Positions 24,281 to 33,173 of a DNA stretch of 46,988 nt are shown piece by piece. Origin of the DNA: an uncultured Pseudomonadota bacterium. GTDB lineage: Bacteria > Myxococcota_A > UBA796 > SXON01. The translations under genes and the position numbers were made by a program. The stretch lies in NCBI GenBank assembly GCA_903875225.1, contig CAIQVJ010000121.1:1-46988 (forward strand), in the 5' to 3' direction. The notes under the pieces were generated by a model that saw only the letters and a program-made list of their open reading frames with translations, was not told where the DNA came from and searched no databases. Each line of letters opens with the position of its first letter. The first letter of the stretch is position 1.

Positions 24281-24383
24281 GCGGAGCGTGCGTCGACCGG
24301 CGAGCCAGCAAGCCGGCAAAGCTGCGACCGCCCCACCAACAGGAATTTCACGGGACCCCGGGCGCGCTGCGGCGCGCCCGGGG
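24281..24383 (+). repeat. Structured repeat element, single copy, related to the 108-bp repeat at 46702-46988
   Basis: Positions 24281-24337 align without gaps with each 108-bp unit at the right edge (57 positions, about 43 identical), and similarity resumes to CCCCGGGCGCGC. The inner stem is CCGGC (24297-24301) with GCCGG (24312-24316) around a 10-base loop; the edge copies have CCCGC with GCGGG, a compensatory change. The element ends in a perfect 12-bp hairpin and lies directly before the transaldolase start. Confidence 0.7.
24356..24383 (+). promoter_or_regulatory. Perfect 12-bp hairpin 13 bases before the transaldolase start
   Basis: CCCCGGGCGCGC (24356-24367) and GCGCGCCCGGGG (24372-24383) pair perfectly around TGCG. 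TTAAC follows rather than a T tract. It would sit in the leader of the transaldolase mRNA, close enough to limit ribosome access, or it could be a terminator of upstream plus-strand transcription. Confidence 0.6.
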
Positions 24384-24396
24384 TTAACGGCGCGCC

Positions 24397-25089
24397 ATGA
24401 AGATCTTCATCGACACCGCCAACCTCGCCGAGATCCGCGAAGCCCACAGCTGGGGTGTGATCGACGGCGTCACCACGAACCCGTCGCTGATCGCCAAGGA
24501 GGGGCGCGACTTCATCGCGACCATCCACGAGATCGCGGAGCTGGTGGACGGCCCGGTCTCGGCGGAGGTCGTCGCGCAGGATGCTCCGACGATGATCAAG
24601 GAGGGCCTCCTGCTCGCAAAGGTGCACCGGAACGTGGTCGTCAAGATCCCGCTCACCTACGAAGGGCTCAAGGCCTGCTCGGCGCTCTCGAAGGAGGGCA
24701 TCCGCACGAACGTGACGCTGTGCTTCCAGGCAGCCCAGGCGCTGATGGCCGCAAAGGCAGGCGCGACCTACATCTCGCCCTTCATCGGGCGGCTGGACGA
24801 TCTGGGCGTGGACGGCCTCCAGCTCATCCAGAGCATCGTGAAGATCTACGCGAACGATCCTGCGCTCAAGACGAACGTGCTCGCCGCGAGCATCCGCGAC
24901 CCGCTGCACGTCGTGCAGGTCGCCGAGGCTGGCGCACACGTGGCGACGATCCCGTTCAAGGTGCTGAAGCAGATGGTCCTGCACCCGATGACGGACCGGG
25001 GGAACGAGCAGTTCCTCAAGGACTGGAAGACCGTGCCGGACCAGGACATCATCGGCCAGACGACCCGGTGGTTGGCGAGCCGGGCGTAG
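24397..25089 (+). CDS. tal: Transaldolase, short (TalC/F6P-aldolase-like) type
   Basis: The 230-residue enzyme begins MKIFIDTANLAEIREAHSWG and has GVTTNPSLIAKEG and the Schiff-base lysine Lys83 in VVVKIPLTYEGLKA, then NVTLCF and SPFIGRLDD. Short transaldolases of this type move a dihydroxyacetone unit between sugar phosphates in the pentose phosphate pathway; close relatives act as fructose-6-phosphate aldolase. The C-terminus (HPMTDRGNEQFLKDW) fits transaldolase subfamily 3B. It is a single-gene unit with a strong hairpin in its leader and another after its stop. No classic RBS is visible before the ATG at 24397. Confidence 0.92.
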   Translation: MKIFIDTANLAEIREAHSWGVIDGVTTNPSLIAKEGRDFIATIHEIAELVDGPVSAEVVAQDAPTMIKEGLLLAKVHRNVVVKIPLTYEGLKACSALSKEGIRTNVTLCFQAAQALMAAKAGATYISPFIGRLDDLGVDGLQLIQSIVKIYANDPALKTNVLAASIRDPLHVVQVAEAGAHVATIPFKVLKQMVLHPMTDRGNEQFLKDWKTVPDQDIIGQTTRWLASRA

Positions 25090-25094
25090 CAGCC

Positions 25095-25118
25095 CGCCCC
25101 GCGACGCAGCGCGGGGCG
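25095..25118 (+). terminator. Hairpin after transaldolase gene
   Basis: CGCCCCGCG (25095-25103) and CGCGGGGCG (25110-25118) form a nine-pair stem with a six-base loop, five bases after the stop codon and in the gap before the convergent CapA-like gene. There is no T tract. Confidence 0.5.
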
Positions 25119-25156
25119 TCGGCGACCTGGTCGCAGCGCCTGCGGCCGTCTGGCGG

Positions 25157-26791
25157 CTACTGGCCCAGCTGGCTGCGGGGGTCTGCCGCGAACACCGTGA
25201 ACATCCCCGGCGCGCCCTCGCTCCACGTGGCCTTCCCGATCTCGAGGAGGCCGTCCACGACGGGGAGATCAGCGGTAGCGGGTGGCACGACCTTGTTCTG
25301 CATCACCACACCGGCCCGGTAGGTCACCACGCCCTCCGGCTTCCCGAGCATGCGCGTGAGGTACCGGTCCTGCACGATCACGCCGGTGGGCCAGCGATCA
25401 CCTGGCAACAGCCAGTCGCCGGGTACGTGGTCGTCGATCGCATCGGGCGAGTTGTCCGTCGTGCCGATGCGCACGCGCAGCTCGACGGGCAGCGGCTTGT
25501 CTGCGCGGAAGTACAGCCGCACGATGTTGCCGGCCTTGGGGATCTTCAGCTCGTCGAGCATGAGCTCGTACCCGATCAGGTGCAACCCGAGGTCGGGCCA
25601 CTCCACCACCGCCGGATGGGCCGTCGCAGGGAGTGCGTCCAGCACGGTCTCGCTCGGGGCGAGGCGCACGCTGGTCGGAGTCGGGCGAGCCGGCGGGTCC
25701 ACCACCTCCGCGGGGCCCTCGATCCCGCCGGGGCGGCAATCGAGATGGCCGACCCCGTTCACCACCGAGACCGTGGTACCCAGCGCCTCGCTGCGGGCGA
25801 CCCAGTTGTCCAGGACCGTGCTCGCCACCTTGCCGCTCGCGGGGGTGGTCTTGTCCGTCGCCAGGAACAGCGGGTGGGCCTCCAGCGAGACCGCCCCTGC
25901 CCGGGTGAAGGCAAGGTCGTAGAGCACCGCGCGTTGGGCCTCGTCTGCGGCGGGGTAGTCGTTCACGAGGTCGCCGGCGTCGTAGGCGATCGGGCTGCCG
26001 TGGTAGAGCTCCACCCCCTGCATCACGTGCGCAGAGTGGCCGAGGATCGCGTCGTAGCCGCCATCGATCAGCGCGTGGGCGATCGCGCGGGTGAGGTCGG
26101 TGGGCGCCGTGAGGAAGTTCTCCCCCCAGTGGGGGGAGAGCACCACGATCTGCGCGTGCCGACGGGCCTCCGCCTCGATGCCGAGGAGGCCCTTCACCAC
26201 CGCATCCTGCTGCTTCGGCTCCATGCCCTCGAAGTGCAGGATCCCCGCGCGATTCGCCGTCGCCGCATGCCGGCCCGCCACCGTGAGGTCGGCGCCGATG
26301 ATCGCGACCACGACGTCGCCCACGCGCCGGTACACGGGAGTCCGCGCCTCGGCGAGGTCCTGGCCGGCCCCGGAGATGTCGATCCCGGCCATCAGGAGGC
26401 GGTCGCGCGCCTCGATCAGCGCGGCTGGCCCATAGTCCCCTGCGTGGTTGTTCCCCATGGTCACGACGTCCACACCGGCGGACTGCAGCATGGCGACCGC
26501 CTCGGGCAGGGCATGGTGCTGGTGCGGGCGCGGCTCGCCCTTGTCGGAGTAGGTGCCGCCGAGCGCGATCACACCCTCGCCGTTCACCAGCGTGATGTCC
26601 CCCGATCGCATGGTCTGGCTGATCGCAGCGAGGATGTCCGGGGACTTCTCCGGGTCGGCCAGGGCGACGTTGATCGCGCGTCCGAGCATCACGTCGCCGC
26701 CCATGACGAGGTGGTGGACCGGGAGATCGGGCGGTGGCGCGCAGCCGGCCAGCACGGAGAGGAGACCGACGGAGAGCAGGGGCCTGGGCAT
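25157..26791 (-). CDS. CapA-family lipoprotein (metallophosphatase-like)
   Basis: The 544-residue protein has a lipoprotein signal (SVLAGC, Cys17) and a CapA/PgsA-type metallophosphatase-like domain at about 27-320. Visible motifs are MGGDVMLGR (Asp33), VNGEG (usually NLE), MGNNHAGDYG, LSPHWGENF and GHSAHVMQGVELYHGSPIAY. CapA proteins take part in poly-gamma-glutamate or capsule anchoring, but many family members have unknown substrates. The remaining 220 residues form a second domain of unknown type, mostly beta, ending near GMFTVFAADPRSQ. The ATG at 26791 gives the signal peptide; frame upstream of it is non-coding. It is divergent from the large kinase gene. Confidence 0.85.
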   Translation of the reverse strand: MPRPLLSVGLLSVLAGCAPPPDLPVHHLVMGGDVMLGRAINVALADPEKSPDILAAISQTMRSGDITLVNGEGVIALGGTYSDKGEPRPHQHHALPEAVAMLQSAGVDVVTMGNNHAGDYGPAALIEARDRLLMAGIDISGAGQDLAEARTPVYRRVGDVVVAIIGADLTVAGRHAATANRAGILHFEGMEPKQQDAVVKGLLGIEAEARRHAQIVVLSPHWGENFLTAPTDLTRAIAHALIDGGYDAILGHSAHVMQGVELYHGSPIAYDAGDLVNDYPAADEAQRAVLYDLAFTRAGAVSLEAHPLFLATDKTTPASGKVASTVLDNWVARSEALGTTVSVVNGVGHLDCRPGGIEGPAEVVDPPARPTPTSVRLAPSETVLDALPATAHPAVVEWPDLGLHLIGYELMLDELKIPKAGNIVRLYFRADKPLPVELRVRIGTTDNSPDAIDDHVPGDWLLPGDRWPTGVIVQDRYLTRMLGKPEGVVTYRAGVVMQNKVVPPATADLPVVDGLLEIGKATWSEGAPGMFTVFAADPRSQLGQ

Positions 26792-26959
26792 GGCGCCGGG
26801 TGTAACCAAGGAGTCGGGCGGTGCGCTTGCCCCCAGCCGCGGCGCGAGCGCCCCCGGACCCATCGGGCCCGCCCCACCAAACGGCCGTTCCATGGCGACA
26901 GTCGACCGCGATCCCGACCGGCGAGGCCGCCCTCCCCCTGCCCGGGTTAGCCGGCTCGT
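26792..26959. promoter_or_regulatory. Divergent spacer between CapA-like and kinase/ATPase genes
   Basis: The spacer is 168 bp of GC-rich sequence. It holds short inverted matches (CCCG/CGGG around 26852-26866), and CGCCCCACCAA at 26871-26881 matches part of the structured element at 24281. A degenerate further copy is possible but not established. No convincing promoter hexamers are seen. Confidence 0.3.
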
Positions 26960-29900
26960 ATGTCCGATCCTGCAAACCCTACCGCCGATCTGACGCTCGA
27001 CATCGGCGGCATGGTGCTCGAGCCCGGCGCTCGCATCGGGCCGTACGTGTTCCGTCGGGTTGCGGGCAAGGGCGGCATGGCTCATGTCGTGCTCGCGTCC
27101 GACCCGGACGGGAACCCGGTGGCTGTCAAGGTGCTGAAGGCAAACCGCGTCAGCACCGGTCTGTTGCGGTTCAAGCGGGAATTCCGCGCGCTCGCCCGGC
27201 TTCGGCACCCGAACATCATCCGGGTGGACGCGTACGGCGACCTGTGGGGCCACCCCTACATCGCGATGGAGTTCGTCGAGGGCACGGATCTCCACCAGTT
27301 GATCCATGCCTTTCGCGGCTACCTGCCCGCGGACCGCTGGCGCCGGTGCGAGGAGATCCTCGTGGACCTGTGCCGGGCGCTCGCCTACATCCACCGGCGC
27401 GGGCTCGTCCACCGCGACCTCAAGCCGTCGAACATCCTGATCGACAACGAAGGGCGGTGCAAGCTCACCGACTTCGGGATCGTCAAGGACCTGGACCCCT
27501 CCGCCGACCTCCAGCAGTCCACCACGCTGGTCGGCACCTGGGCGTACGCCAGCCCCGAGCAGATCCAGGGCCAGCCGATCGACCACCGGTCGGACCTCTA
27601 CTCGCTCGGGATCATCCTCTTTGCGATGTTGACGGGGCGACGCCCCTTCGTCGCCAAGGACCTGGCCGGCTACCTCGAGCTCCACCGCCAGCACACGGTC
27701 CCGAGCCCGCGCGAGGTGGACCCCGCCGTGCCCGAGCACCTCGACGAGATCTGCATGCGGCTGCTCAAGAAGCTCCCGCGGGATCGCTACCGCTCGGCGC
27801 AGGAGATCCTCTTCCGGCTGGAGCTCGACTTCGAGACCGACCCGGGCGAGATGGCCGGCGCGTGGCAGCCGCCGCTGGTCGGCCGGGACACCGAGGAGGC
27901 CACGATCCATGACCGGGTGGCCGCGCTCTCGGATGGCCGGGGCCGGATGCTGCTGCTCGAAGGACCGGAAGGCGCGGGAAAGACGAGGCTGCTCGACGCG
28001 GTGTCCCAGCACGCCGGGCTGCTCGGGCTCCCCTGCCTGCGGGAGCGGGTGGCCCCCCGCGACGGCGTCGTCGACGCGCTGCTCCGCATCGGCACCATGC
28101 TGCTGCGGGAGCTCGGCAACCGGGCCTCCCGCGAGCTCACCGTCGCCCTGCACGGCTTCGACGGGGGCGGGAGCAACGTCGAGTCCCCGGCGATGAACGC
28201 GCGGGAGCGGCTCCAGGACGCGCTCGCCGAGGGCTTTCGCAGGCTCTCGGACGATGGCCCTGTCGTCGTGCTGATCGACGACCTCCACTACGCGCCCCTG
28301 CCCACGCTCGATGGGCTCGTGCACCTAGCGCGTGTGCTGACGGACCGGCCGGTGTTGTTCATCGGGACGCTGCGGCCCGACCGTGCCTCGCCCCGCCTGC
28401 AGTCGATGCGGAAGGGCGCGCTCCAGGGCGTGGTCCCGGAGTCCCTGGAGCTGGCCCCGCTGGGTCGGCCCGCGATCTCCGCGCTCGTCGACTCCCTGCT
28501 CGGCCCAGGCCGCCCGGCGCAGGCGCTCACCGAGCGGCTCTTCCAGGAGACCGAGGGTTCTCCCCTGTTCCTCACGCTGTTCCTGCAACACCTGATGGGT
28601 CAGGGGGTGCTGGAGCGGCAGGGGCCTCGCTGGCGGCTCGTCTCCGATGTCGAGGAGGTCGTGTCCGGCCACCTGGAGATCCCGCCCGGCGTGCGCCAGG
28701 TGGTCCGCGCGCGGCTCGAGCCGCTCGACCCCGCCGAGCGTGAGCTGGCCGAGGCCATGGCCGTCTGCGGACGCGAGGTGGAGCTCGACGTGCTGCTCGA
28801 CGTGCTGGATCTCGACGAGGACGAGGCCGGCAGCCTGCTCGACGATCTCGAGGACTTCGGCATCGTCCGCCAGCGTCGGGTCGGCGACCAGGTGTGGTTG
28901 GACCTGACGCACTCGAAATTCGGCGACGTGCTGTACCGGGAGCTCGACATCGAACGCCGCTCGTTCCTGCACCGGCGCATCGCCGCGACGCTGGAGCTGC
29001 GGCACCGCCACGACGTGCAGGCGGCCGAGGCGATCGGAGACCACTACCGCCGCGCAGGGGAGGCCGGGAAGGCGTGGCACTACCTGATCGCAGCCGCGTC
29101 CCGGCTTCGGGATCGCAGCCTCGTGAACGAGGCCATGGAGCTCTGCGACCGCGCCCAGGATGTCGAGGATGCTGCCCGGGTGGACCTCGCGGCGGATGAG
29201 TTCGCCTCCACGCGCCAGGAGTTGCTCGCGGTTCGCGCCGGCGTGTACTACATCCGGGGCGACTGGCAGGATGCGCGCGAGGCGGCCACCAACGCCCTCG
29301 CCGCGCCCTCGGGCGACGAACGCTCGACCCTCAAGCTGCGCGTGCTCCTCGGTCGGGTGCTGCGCGGGCTCGGGGATCTGGAGGGCGCCGAGCAGGAGGT
29401 GCAGGGGGTGCTGACGCGCGCACGCGAGCAGCACCACCGCGACATCCTCGCCGACGCCCTGATCGTGCTCGCGGGTGTGGCCTGGAGCCGGGGCGACCTC
29501 GACACGTGCGAGGCGCGCGCGCAGGAGGGCCTGGTGCTCGCGACCGGCCCGAGCCTGATGGACGCTCGCGCAAACCTCCTGCTGGCGTTCACCTCGGTGC
29601 AGGCCAGCCGGGGGCTGCTCGCCAGCGCTGCCAGCGGCCTCGCCGAAGCGCAGACCCTCCTGAAGGAGCTGCGGAACAAGCCCCAGCGGGCGCTGGCGCT
29701 GTGCAACCTCGGCGAGGTGCTGCTCGGCCAGGGTGACCTGGTCGGGGCCTGGCGGGCGCTCGGCGAGGCGTTGACCGAGGCGCAGCAGGCCGGGCACAAG
29801 CTCGGGGAGATGGCCGCGCGGTGCCTGCGCGGGTCGACTGCGTTCCTCGCCGGGGACCTCGACGTGGCACAGGAGGAGCTGCAGCAGTCCGTCGTGCTCG

Positions 29901-30433
29901 CCCGCAGCATCCCGACCCCGGGGGAGGAGCTCGTCCCGGCCTGGATGCTCTCGCGACTCGCGGCAGAGCGCGGGGACTTCGAAGCCGCGGGCAAGTTCAT
30001 CGAAGAGGCCGCCCGGGCCGCCGCGGTGTCCGACCCGGAGAAGTACAGCGGCGCGGTGGACGCGATGCGCGCCCGCCTGGCCGCGCGCTCCGGCCAGACG
30101 GAACGGGCGGCCCTGATGCTGTCCAAGGCGATGGCGGCGTTGCCCACGCTCCCCGTGTACCGGCGCGTGCTCGTGCAACTGCAGGTCGCGCGCGCGATCT
30201 TCGCGATGGGTGACCGCGCCACGGCCCTGGCCCACTGCAAGGCCGGGACGCACCTCGCCAGCATGCGCGGGTTCCGGCTCCTGGTGACGGAGGGGCTCGC
30301 ACTGACGGCGAGCTATTCACCCGCGGAGGAGCAAACGCGCGCGTTGGAGGAGCTCAAGGAGTGGTGCGGCGAGCTGATGATCGCCGTGCCGCCGCACTGG
30401 CAGGCGTCGCTGCGGCGTCGGCTGGGGTGCTAG
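26960..30433 (+). CDS. Ser/Thr kinase fused to AAA-type ATPase and TPR-like repeats
   Basis: The 1157-residue regulator has a kinase domain (about 28-295: GKGGMA at 36-41, Lys57, HRDLKPSN from 151, DFG at 171-173, SPE at 198-200). An ATPase module follows with Walker A GPEGAGKTRLL (from 335) and Walker B VVVLIDDLHYA (around 435), then a winged-helix-like section and about 450 residues of helical, TPR-like repeats to the C-terminus. The STAND/AAA-plus-TPR layout after a kinase is common in Myxococcota, where such proteins are thought to act as signal-integrating switches. The kinase residues look active. No transmembrane segment is seen. The stop codon lies within the start region of the next gene (rhomboid), giving a seven-base overlap. 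Confidence 0.92.
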   Translation: MSDPANPTADLTLDIGGMVLEPGARIGPYVFRRVAGKGGMAHVVLASDPDGNPVAVKVLKANRVSTGLLRFKREFRALARLRHPNIIRVDAYGDLWGHPYIAMEFVEGTDLHQLIHAFRGYLPADRWRRCEEILVDLCRALAYIHRRGLVHRDLKPSNILIDNEGRCKLTDFGIVKDLDPSADLQQSTTLVGTWAYASPEQIQGQPIDHRSDLYSLGIILFAMLTGRRPFVAKDLAGYLELHRQHTVPSPREVDPAVPEHLDEICMRLLKKLPRDRYRSAQEILFRLELDFETDPGEMAGAWQPPLVGRDTEEATIHDRVAALSDGRGRMLLLEGPEGAGKTRLLDAVSQHAGLLGLPCLRERVAPRDGVVDALLRIGTMLLRELGNRASRELTVALHGFDGGGSNVESPAMNARERLQDALAEGFRRLSDDGPVVVLIDDLHYAPLPTLDGLVHLARVLTDRPVLFIGTLRPDRASPRLQSMRKGALQGVVPESLELAPLGRPAISALVDSLLGPGRPAQALTERLFQETEGSPLFLTLFLQHLMGQGVLERQGPRWRLVSDVEEVVSGHLEIPPGVRQVVRARLEPLDPAERELAEAMAVCGREVELDVLLDVLDLDEDEAGSLLDDLEDFGIVRQRRVGDQVWLDLTHSKFGDVLYRELDIERRSFLHRRIAATLELRHRHDVQAAEAIGDHYRRAGEAGKAWHYLIAAASRLRDRSLVNEAMELCDRAQDVEDAARVDLAADEFASTRQELLAVRAGVYYIRGDWQDAREAATNALAAPSGDERSTLKLRVLLGRVLRGLGDLEGAEQEVQGVLTRAREQHHRDILADALIVLAGVAWSRGDLDTCEARAQEGLVLATGPSLMDARANLLLAFTSVQASRGLLASAASGLAEAQTLLKELRNKPQRALALCNLGEVLLGQGDLVGAWRALGEALTEAQQAGHKLGEMAARCLRGSTAFLAGDLDVAQEELQQSVVLARSIPTPGEELVPAWMLSRLAAERGDFEAAGKFIEEAARAAAVSDPEKYSGAVDAMRARLAARSGQTERAALMLSKAMAALPTLPVYRRVLVQLQVARAIFAMGDRATALAHCKAGTHLASMRGFRLLVTEGLALTASYSPAEEQTRALEELKEWCGELMIAVPPHWQASLRRRLGC

Positions 30434-31200
30434 ACCCGACCGAAGCGGACACACCGGAGAATCGCCGCGTGTTCCGGCGGTTCCTCACAGGGCTCGCCTT
30501 GAGGCCGAGGGTCACCTGGGGCGTGCTCGGATTCCTGGTGGCCGTCCATCTGGCAACGGGGTTCTGGGACGTGGGCCACCACCAGGCGAGCTGGCTCGGG
30601 TTCCTCTTCGGCGCCCGCAGCGACTCCACGCTCACGACCTGGGGCGGCCGGACCAGCTGGGCCCTGCACCGGCACCAGGCCTGGCGCCTGCTCTCCTACG
30701 GCGCGCTCCACAGCGGCCTCCTGCACCTCGGCATGAACGCGCTCGCCCTGCTCGGACTCGGGAGGATCACGGAGGCGGTGTACGGGGGAAGAAGGTTCCT
30801 CTACCTGCTGATGCTCTGCACGCTCGGCGGCGGCCTCCTCTCCCAGCTCAGCGGCGTCGCGCTCTCCGTCGGCATCTCAGGCGGCGTGTTCGGGCTGATG
30901 GGCGCCCTGGTGGCCTACGGTCTGTGGCACCGCGCCGTCCTGCCCCCGGCGCTACGCGAGATGTTCGGGCGGCGGCTGGCGCCATGGATCGCGGTCAACC
31001 TCGCCCTGGGCCTGCCGCTCTCGGGCGTGGTGGACAACGGCTGCCACCTGGGCGGGCTGGTCACGGGCGCGCTGCTGGGGCCCTTCCTGGCGGACCACAT
31101 CCTCGACAACCGCAGGCCCTCCTCCCGCGGGGACAGGCTGGTGCTCGGGATGAACCTGCTGCTCGTCGGCTGGGTCCTGGTGGGGGAGCTCTGGAGGTAG
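30427..31200 (+). CDS. Rhomboid-family intramembrane serine protease
   Basis: The 257-residue protein (GTG start at 30427) has about six membrane segments and a complete rhomboid dyad: Ser151 in VGISGGVFGLMG and His207 in NGCHLGGLVTG. HSGLLHLGMN (His100, Asn104) marks the second-helix motif. The start overlaps the kinase/ATPase stop by seven bases, which suggests translational coupling; a second GTG at 30469 is possible. The frame upstream lies inside the kinase gene and is not used. It differs from the rhomboid at 22699-23991 in lacking the N-terminal small domain and C-terminal soluble domain. Its substrate is unknown. Confidence 0.9.
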   Translation: MLDPTEADTPENRRVFRRFLTGLALRPRVTWGVLGFLVAVHLATGFWDVGHHQASWLGFLFGARSDSTLTTWGGRTSWALHRHQAWRLLSYGALHSGLLHLGMNALALLGLGRITEAVYGGRRFLYLLMLCTLGGGLLSQLSGVALSVGISGGVFGLMGALVAYGLWHRAVLPPALREMFGRRLAPWIAVNLALGLPLSGVVDNGCHLGGLVTGALLGPFLADHILDNRRPSSRGDRLVLGMNLLLVGWVLVGELWR

Positions 31201-31209
31201 GCGGCCCGG

Positions 31210-33090
31210 TCAGATGCAGACACCGAACCAGGGAACCCCTGGCGCGCTCTCCTGCTCCACGCAGCGGCGCGCCCCGGGACAGGTATCCGCCGCCGCGGGA
31301 TCACAGAGGGCGTAGCATCGGGAATCGAGCAACGAACAGTACAGCCCCACCCCACAGGCGAGGTCTGCATCGTCCCACGAACACGTCTGCCCGACGGCGC
31401 GGGGGCCCGAGGTCCAGCACCCGTTGGTGTCGCCGTCGAACGGCACGCAGGCCTGCTGGTAGGCGGAGGGCCGACAGTCCTGCATGTACAGGTCGCAATC
31501 CCCGCTGGCGGTGAGCCCGGGCGCGGGGTGGCACACCCCCTCCGGGCTCGAGAGCGCGTCGATGGGCAGACAGTAGGCGCTCCCGCCACACGTGTTCGCG
31601 GCGGCGCCGGGCGAGGGGCACGCCGAGCCACAAACGTGCGCCAGCCCGTCACAGGCCTCATCCGCGGCGCAGTCTGCGCTGGTCAGGCAGAATCCGGAGA
31701 CGCTGGACGTGACGAGAGGGAGCGTACGCAGCTCCACTCGGGGGTGAACGACGCCGCCGAGCACGATGCGGTCGATGTCGTCCAGGGCCGCGACGTCGAT
31801 CGAGGGGTCGCTCCCGAGCACCAGCAGATCCGCAGGCTGTCCCGCGGCGATGCGCCCTCCCGGAAACCCGAGCGCGTCGCTCGCGGTGGCCGTGGCGGCG
31901 GCGAGCGCCTCGAGCGGGGTCCACCCGGCATCGACCAGGCCCGCCAGCTCCCGCTGCAGGCCGGTGCCGTGCGGCACGAAGTAGTACCCGGCATCCGAGC
32001 CGGGGATCACGATGGCTCCTGCGTCACGCAGGCTCGGCAGGTTGTCCCGGGCATCGAGGGCCCAGTCTGCGGAGGCGTCCGCCCAGCCCTCCGCGAGGAC
32101 TTCGGGATTTGCCCGCACGTAGATCCAGTTGTCGAGCACGCCGGGCCCGAGGATCAGGCCGTCATCGGAGAGATCCGTGGCGCCGTCCAGCACCTCGCCC
32201 ACCGCCGCGAACGCGCCCACCGTCGACTCCACGGGCACGCCGCCGACCATCCCGAGCGCGACGTCGGACATCGGGCCGGCGAACACCGGGTGCGCCAGCA
32301 CGCTCACACCGGCCCCGATCGCATCGATGACATCTGCGTTCTCATCCACGTGGGCGATCGTGGGGCCCCCCGCCGTGATCTCCGCCAGCGCCTGCAGATC
32401 GAGCCGAGTGGTCGGCCACGCCGTGAAGTCGGCGTCTGCGAGCGCGACCTTGACGGCGTCCGCGCCCGCAGCCCTGCGCGCGGCCGCGGCCGTGGATGCT
32501 GCCTCGATCTGCTCGCCGGGATCGGCGTCGACTGCGACGAAGGTGCACAGGTCCGCGTTGGGCGCGCTCTCGCAGGGGTGGGAGCCCACCGCCGTGAGGA
32601 AGGGCCCGGTGGCGAGGATGTGCGGCCCCAGCAGTTCGCCGGCCTCGACCGCGTCGCGCACCGCGAAGAGCATCTCCGGCCCGCCCAGATCGTACACCTC
32701 GAGGACCCCATGGTACAGGTCGGCGCGCAGGTTCTGCTCCAGCGGGTCTCCCGTCCACACGGTGGCGCCCGAGTGCGCGAGGTGGACGTGCGCATCGACG
32801 AGCCCGGGCGTGAGGAACCCGCCGCGCACATCGATCACCTCCGATCCGGACGGGGGCGGATCCGTCGTCACCGCCCAGATCGTCGCACCGTCCACCCACA
32901 CGTCCGCGACGCGCACACCGTCGACGTCCACGACCGTGCCACCGTGGAGCACCAGCAGGCCCTCGGGCGGCGAGACCGCGCTGTCGCCCGTGTCGACCGG
33001 CGAGTCGTCGGCCGGGGAATCGCGGTGCACCGGCTTGCTGTCGGGCGCCGGCGGGTGGCAGGCCAGCAGGAGCGTGAGAAGCGTCGGCAC
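31210..33090 (-). CDS. Amidohydrolase-family lipoprotein with Cys-rich C-terminal domain
   Basis: The 626-residue protein starts at GTG, with lipobox LLLAC (Cys11) and an acidic linker (DSPADDSPVDTGDSAV). An amidohydrolase domain spans about 44-455: VIDVRGGFLTPGLVDAHVHL (His101, His103), IAHVDENADV, IPGSDAGYYFVPHG and GRIAAGQPADLLVLGSDP. These fit the imidazolonepropionase-like group of metal-dependent hydrolases. Residues 466-626 add a domain with 20 cysteines in patterns such as CLTSADCAADEAC and CSLLDSRCYALC. Such Cys-rich tails occur in secreted Myxococcota proteins, but fusion to an amidohydrolase is unusual. The substrate is unknown; an outer-membrane hydrolase facing the surface or periplasm is inferred. 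It may be cotranscribed with, or separated by a hairpin from, the zinc-ribbon genes. Confidence 0.85.
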   Translation of the reverse strand: MPTLLTLLLACHPPAPDSKPVHRDSPADDSPVDTGDSAVSPPEGLLVLHGGTVVDVDGVRVADVWVDGATIWAVTTDPPPSGSEVIDVRGGFLTPGLVDAHVHLAHSGATVWTGDPLEQNLRADLYHGVLEVYDLGGPEMLFAVRDAVEAGELLGPHILATGPFLTAVGSHPCESAPNADLCTFVAVDADPGEQIEAASTAAAARRAAGADAVKVALADADFTAWPTTRLDLQALAEITAGGPTIAHVDENADVIDAIGAGVSVLAHPVFAGPMSDVALGMVGGVPVESTVGAFAAVGEVLDGATDLSDDGLILGPGVLDNWIYVRANPEVLAEGWADASADWALDARDNLPSLRDAGAIVIPGSDAGYYFVPHGTGLQRELAGLVDAGWTPLEALAAATATASDALGFPGGRIAAGQPADLLVLGSDPSIDVAALDDIDRIVLGGVVHPRVELRTLPLVTSSVSGFCLTSADCAADEACDGLAHVCGSACPSPGAAANTCGGSAYCLPIDALSSPEGVCHPAPGLTASGDCDLYMQDCRPSAYQQACVPFDGDTNGCWTSGPRAVGQTCSWDDADLACGVGLYCSLLDSRCYALCDPAAADTCPGARRCVEQESAPGVPWFGVCI

Positions 33091-33110
33091 CGACCCTGGG
33101 TAACGCGAAA

Positions 33111-33133
33111 GCAGCCCTGCTCCTCCGGGCTGC
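33111..33133 (-). terminator. Hairpin after the zinc-ribbon operon
   Basis: GCAGCCC (33111-33117) and GGGCTGC (33127-33133) pair over seven bases with a nine-base loop. On the minus strand the stem is followed by TTTCGCG. It stands 40 bases after the zinc-ribbon/TPR stop and before the amidohydrolase start, so it may end or attenuate the glmU-to-zinc-ribbon transcript. Confidence 0.45.
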
Positions 33134-33173
33134 GTGGACCGACGCCGCCCGACGTTGGCCGGGAGACCCCCGC

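Noticed and set aside
26792..28324. Minus-strand extension upstream of the CapA-like gene
   Set aside because: It is antisense to the kinase/ATPase gene; the real gene starts at 26791 with a lipoprotein signal.
28325..30253. 642-codon minus-strand frame
   Set aside because: It is antisense to the ATPase/TPR part of the kinase gene; His/Gly/Arg-rich shadow translation without family features.
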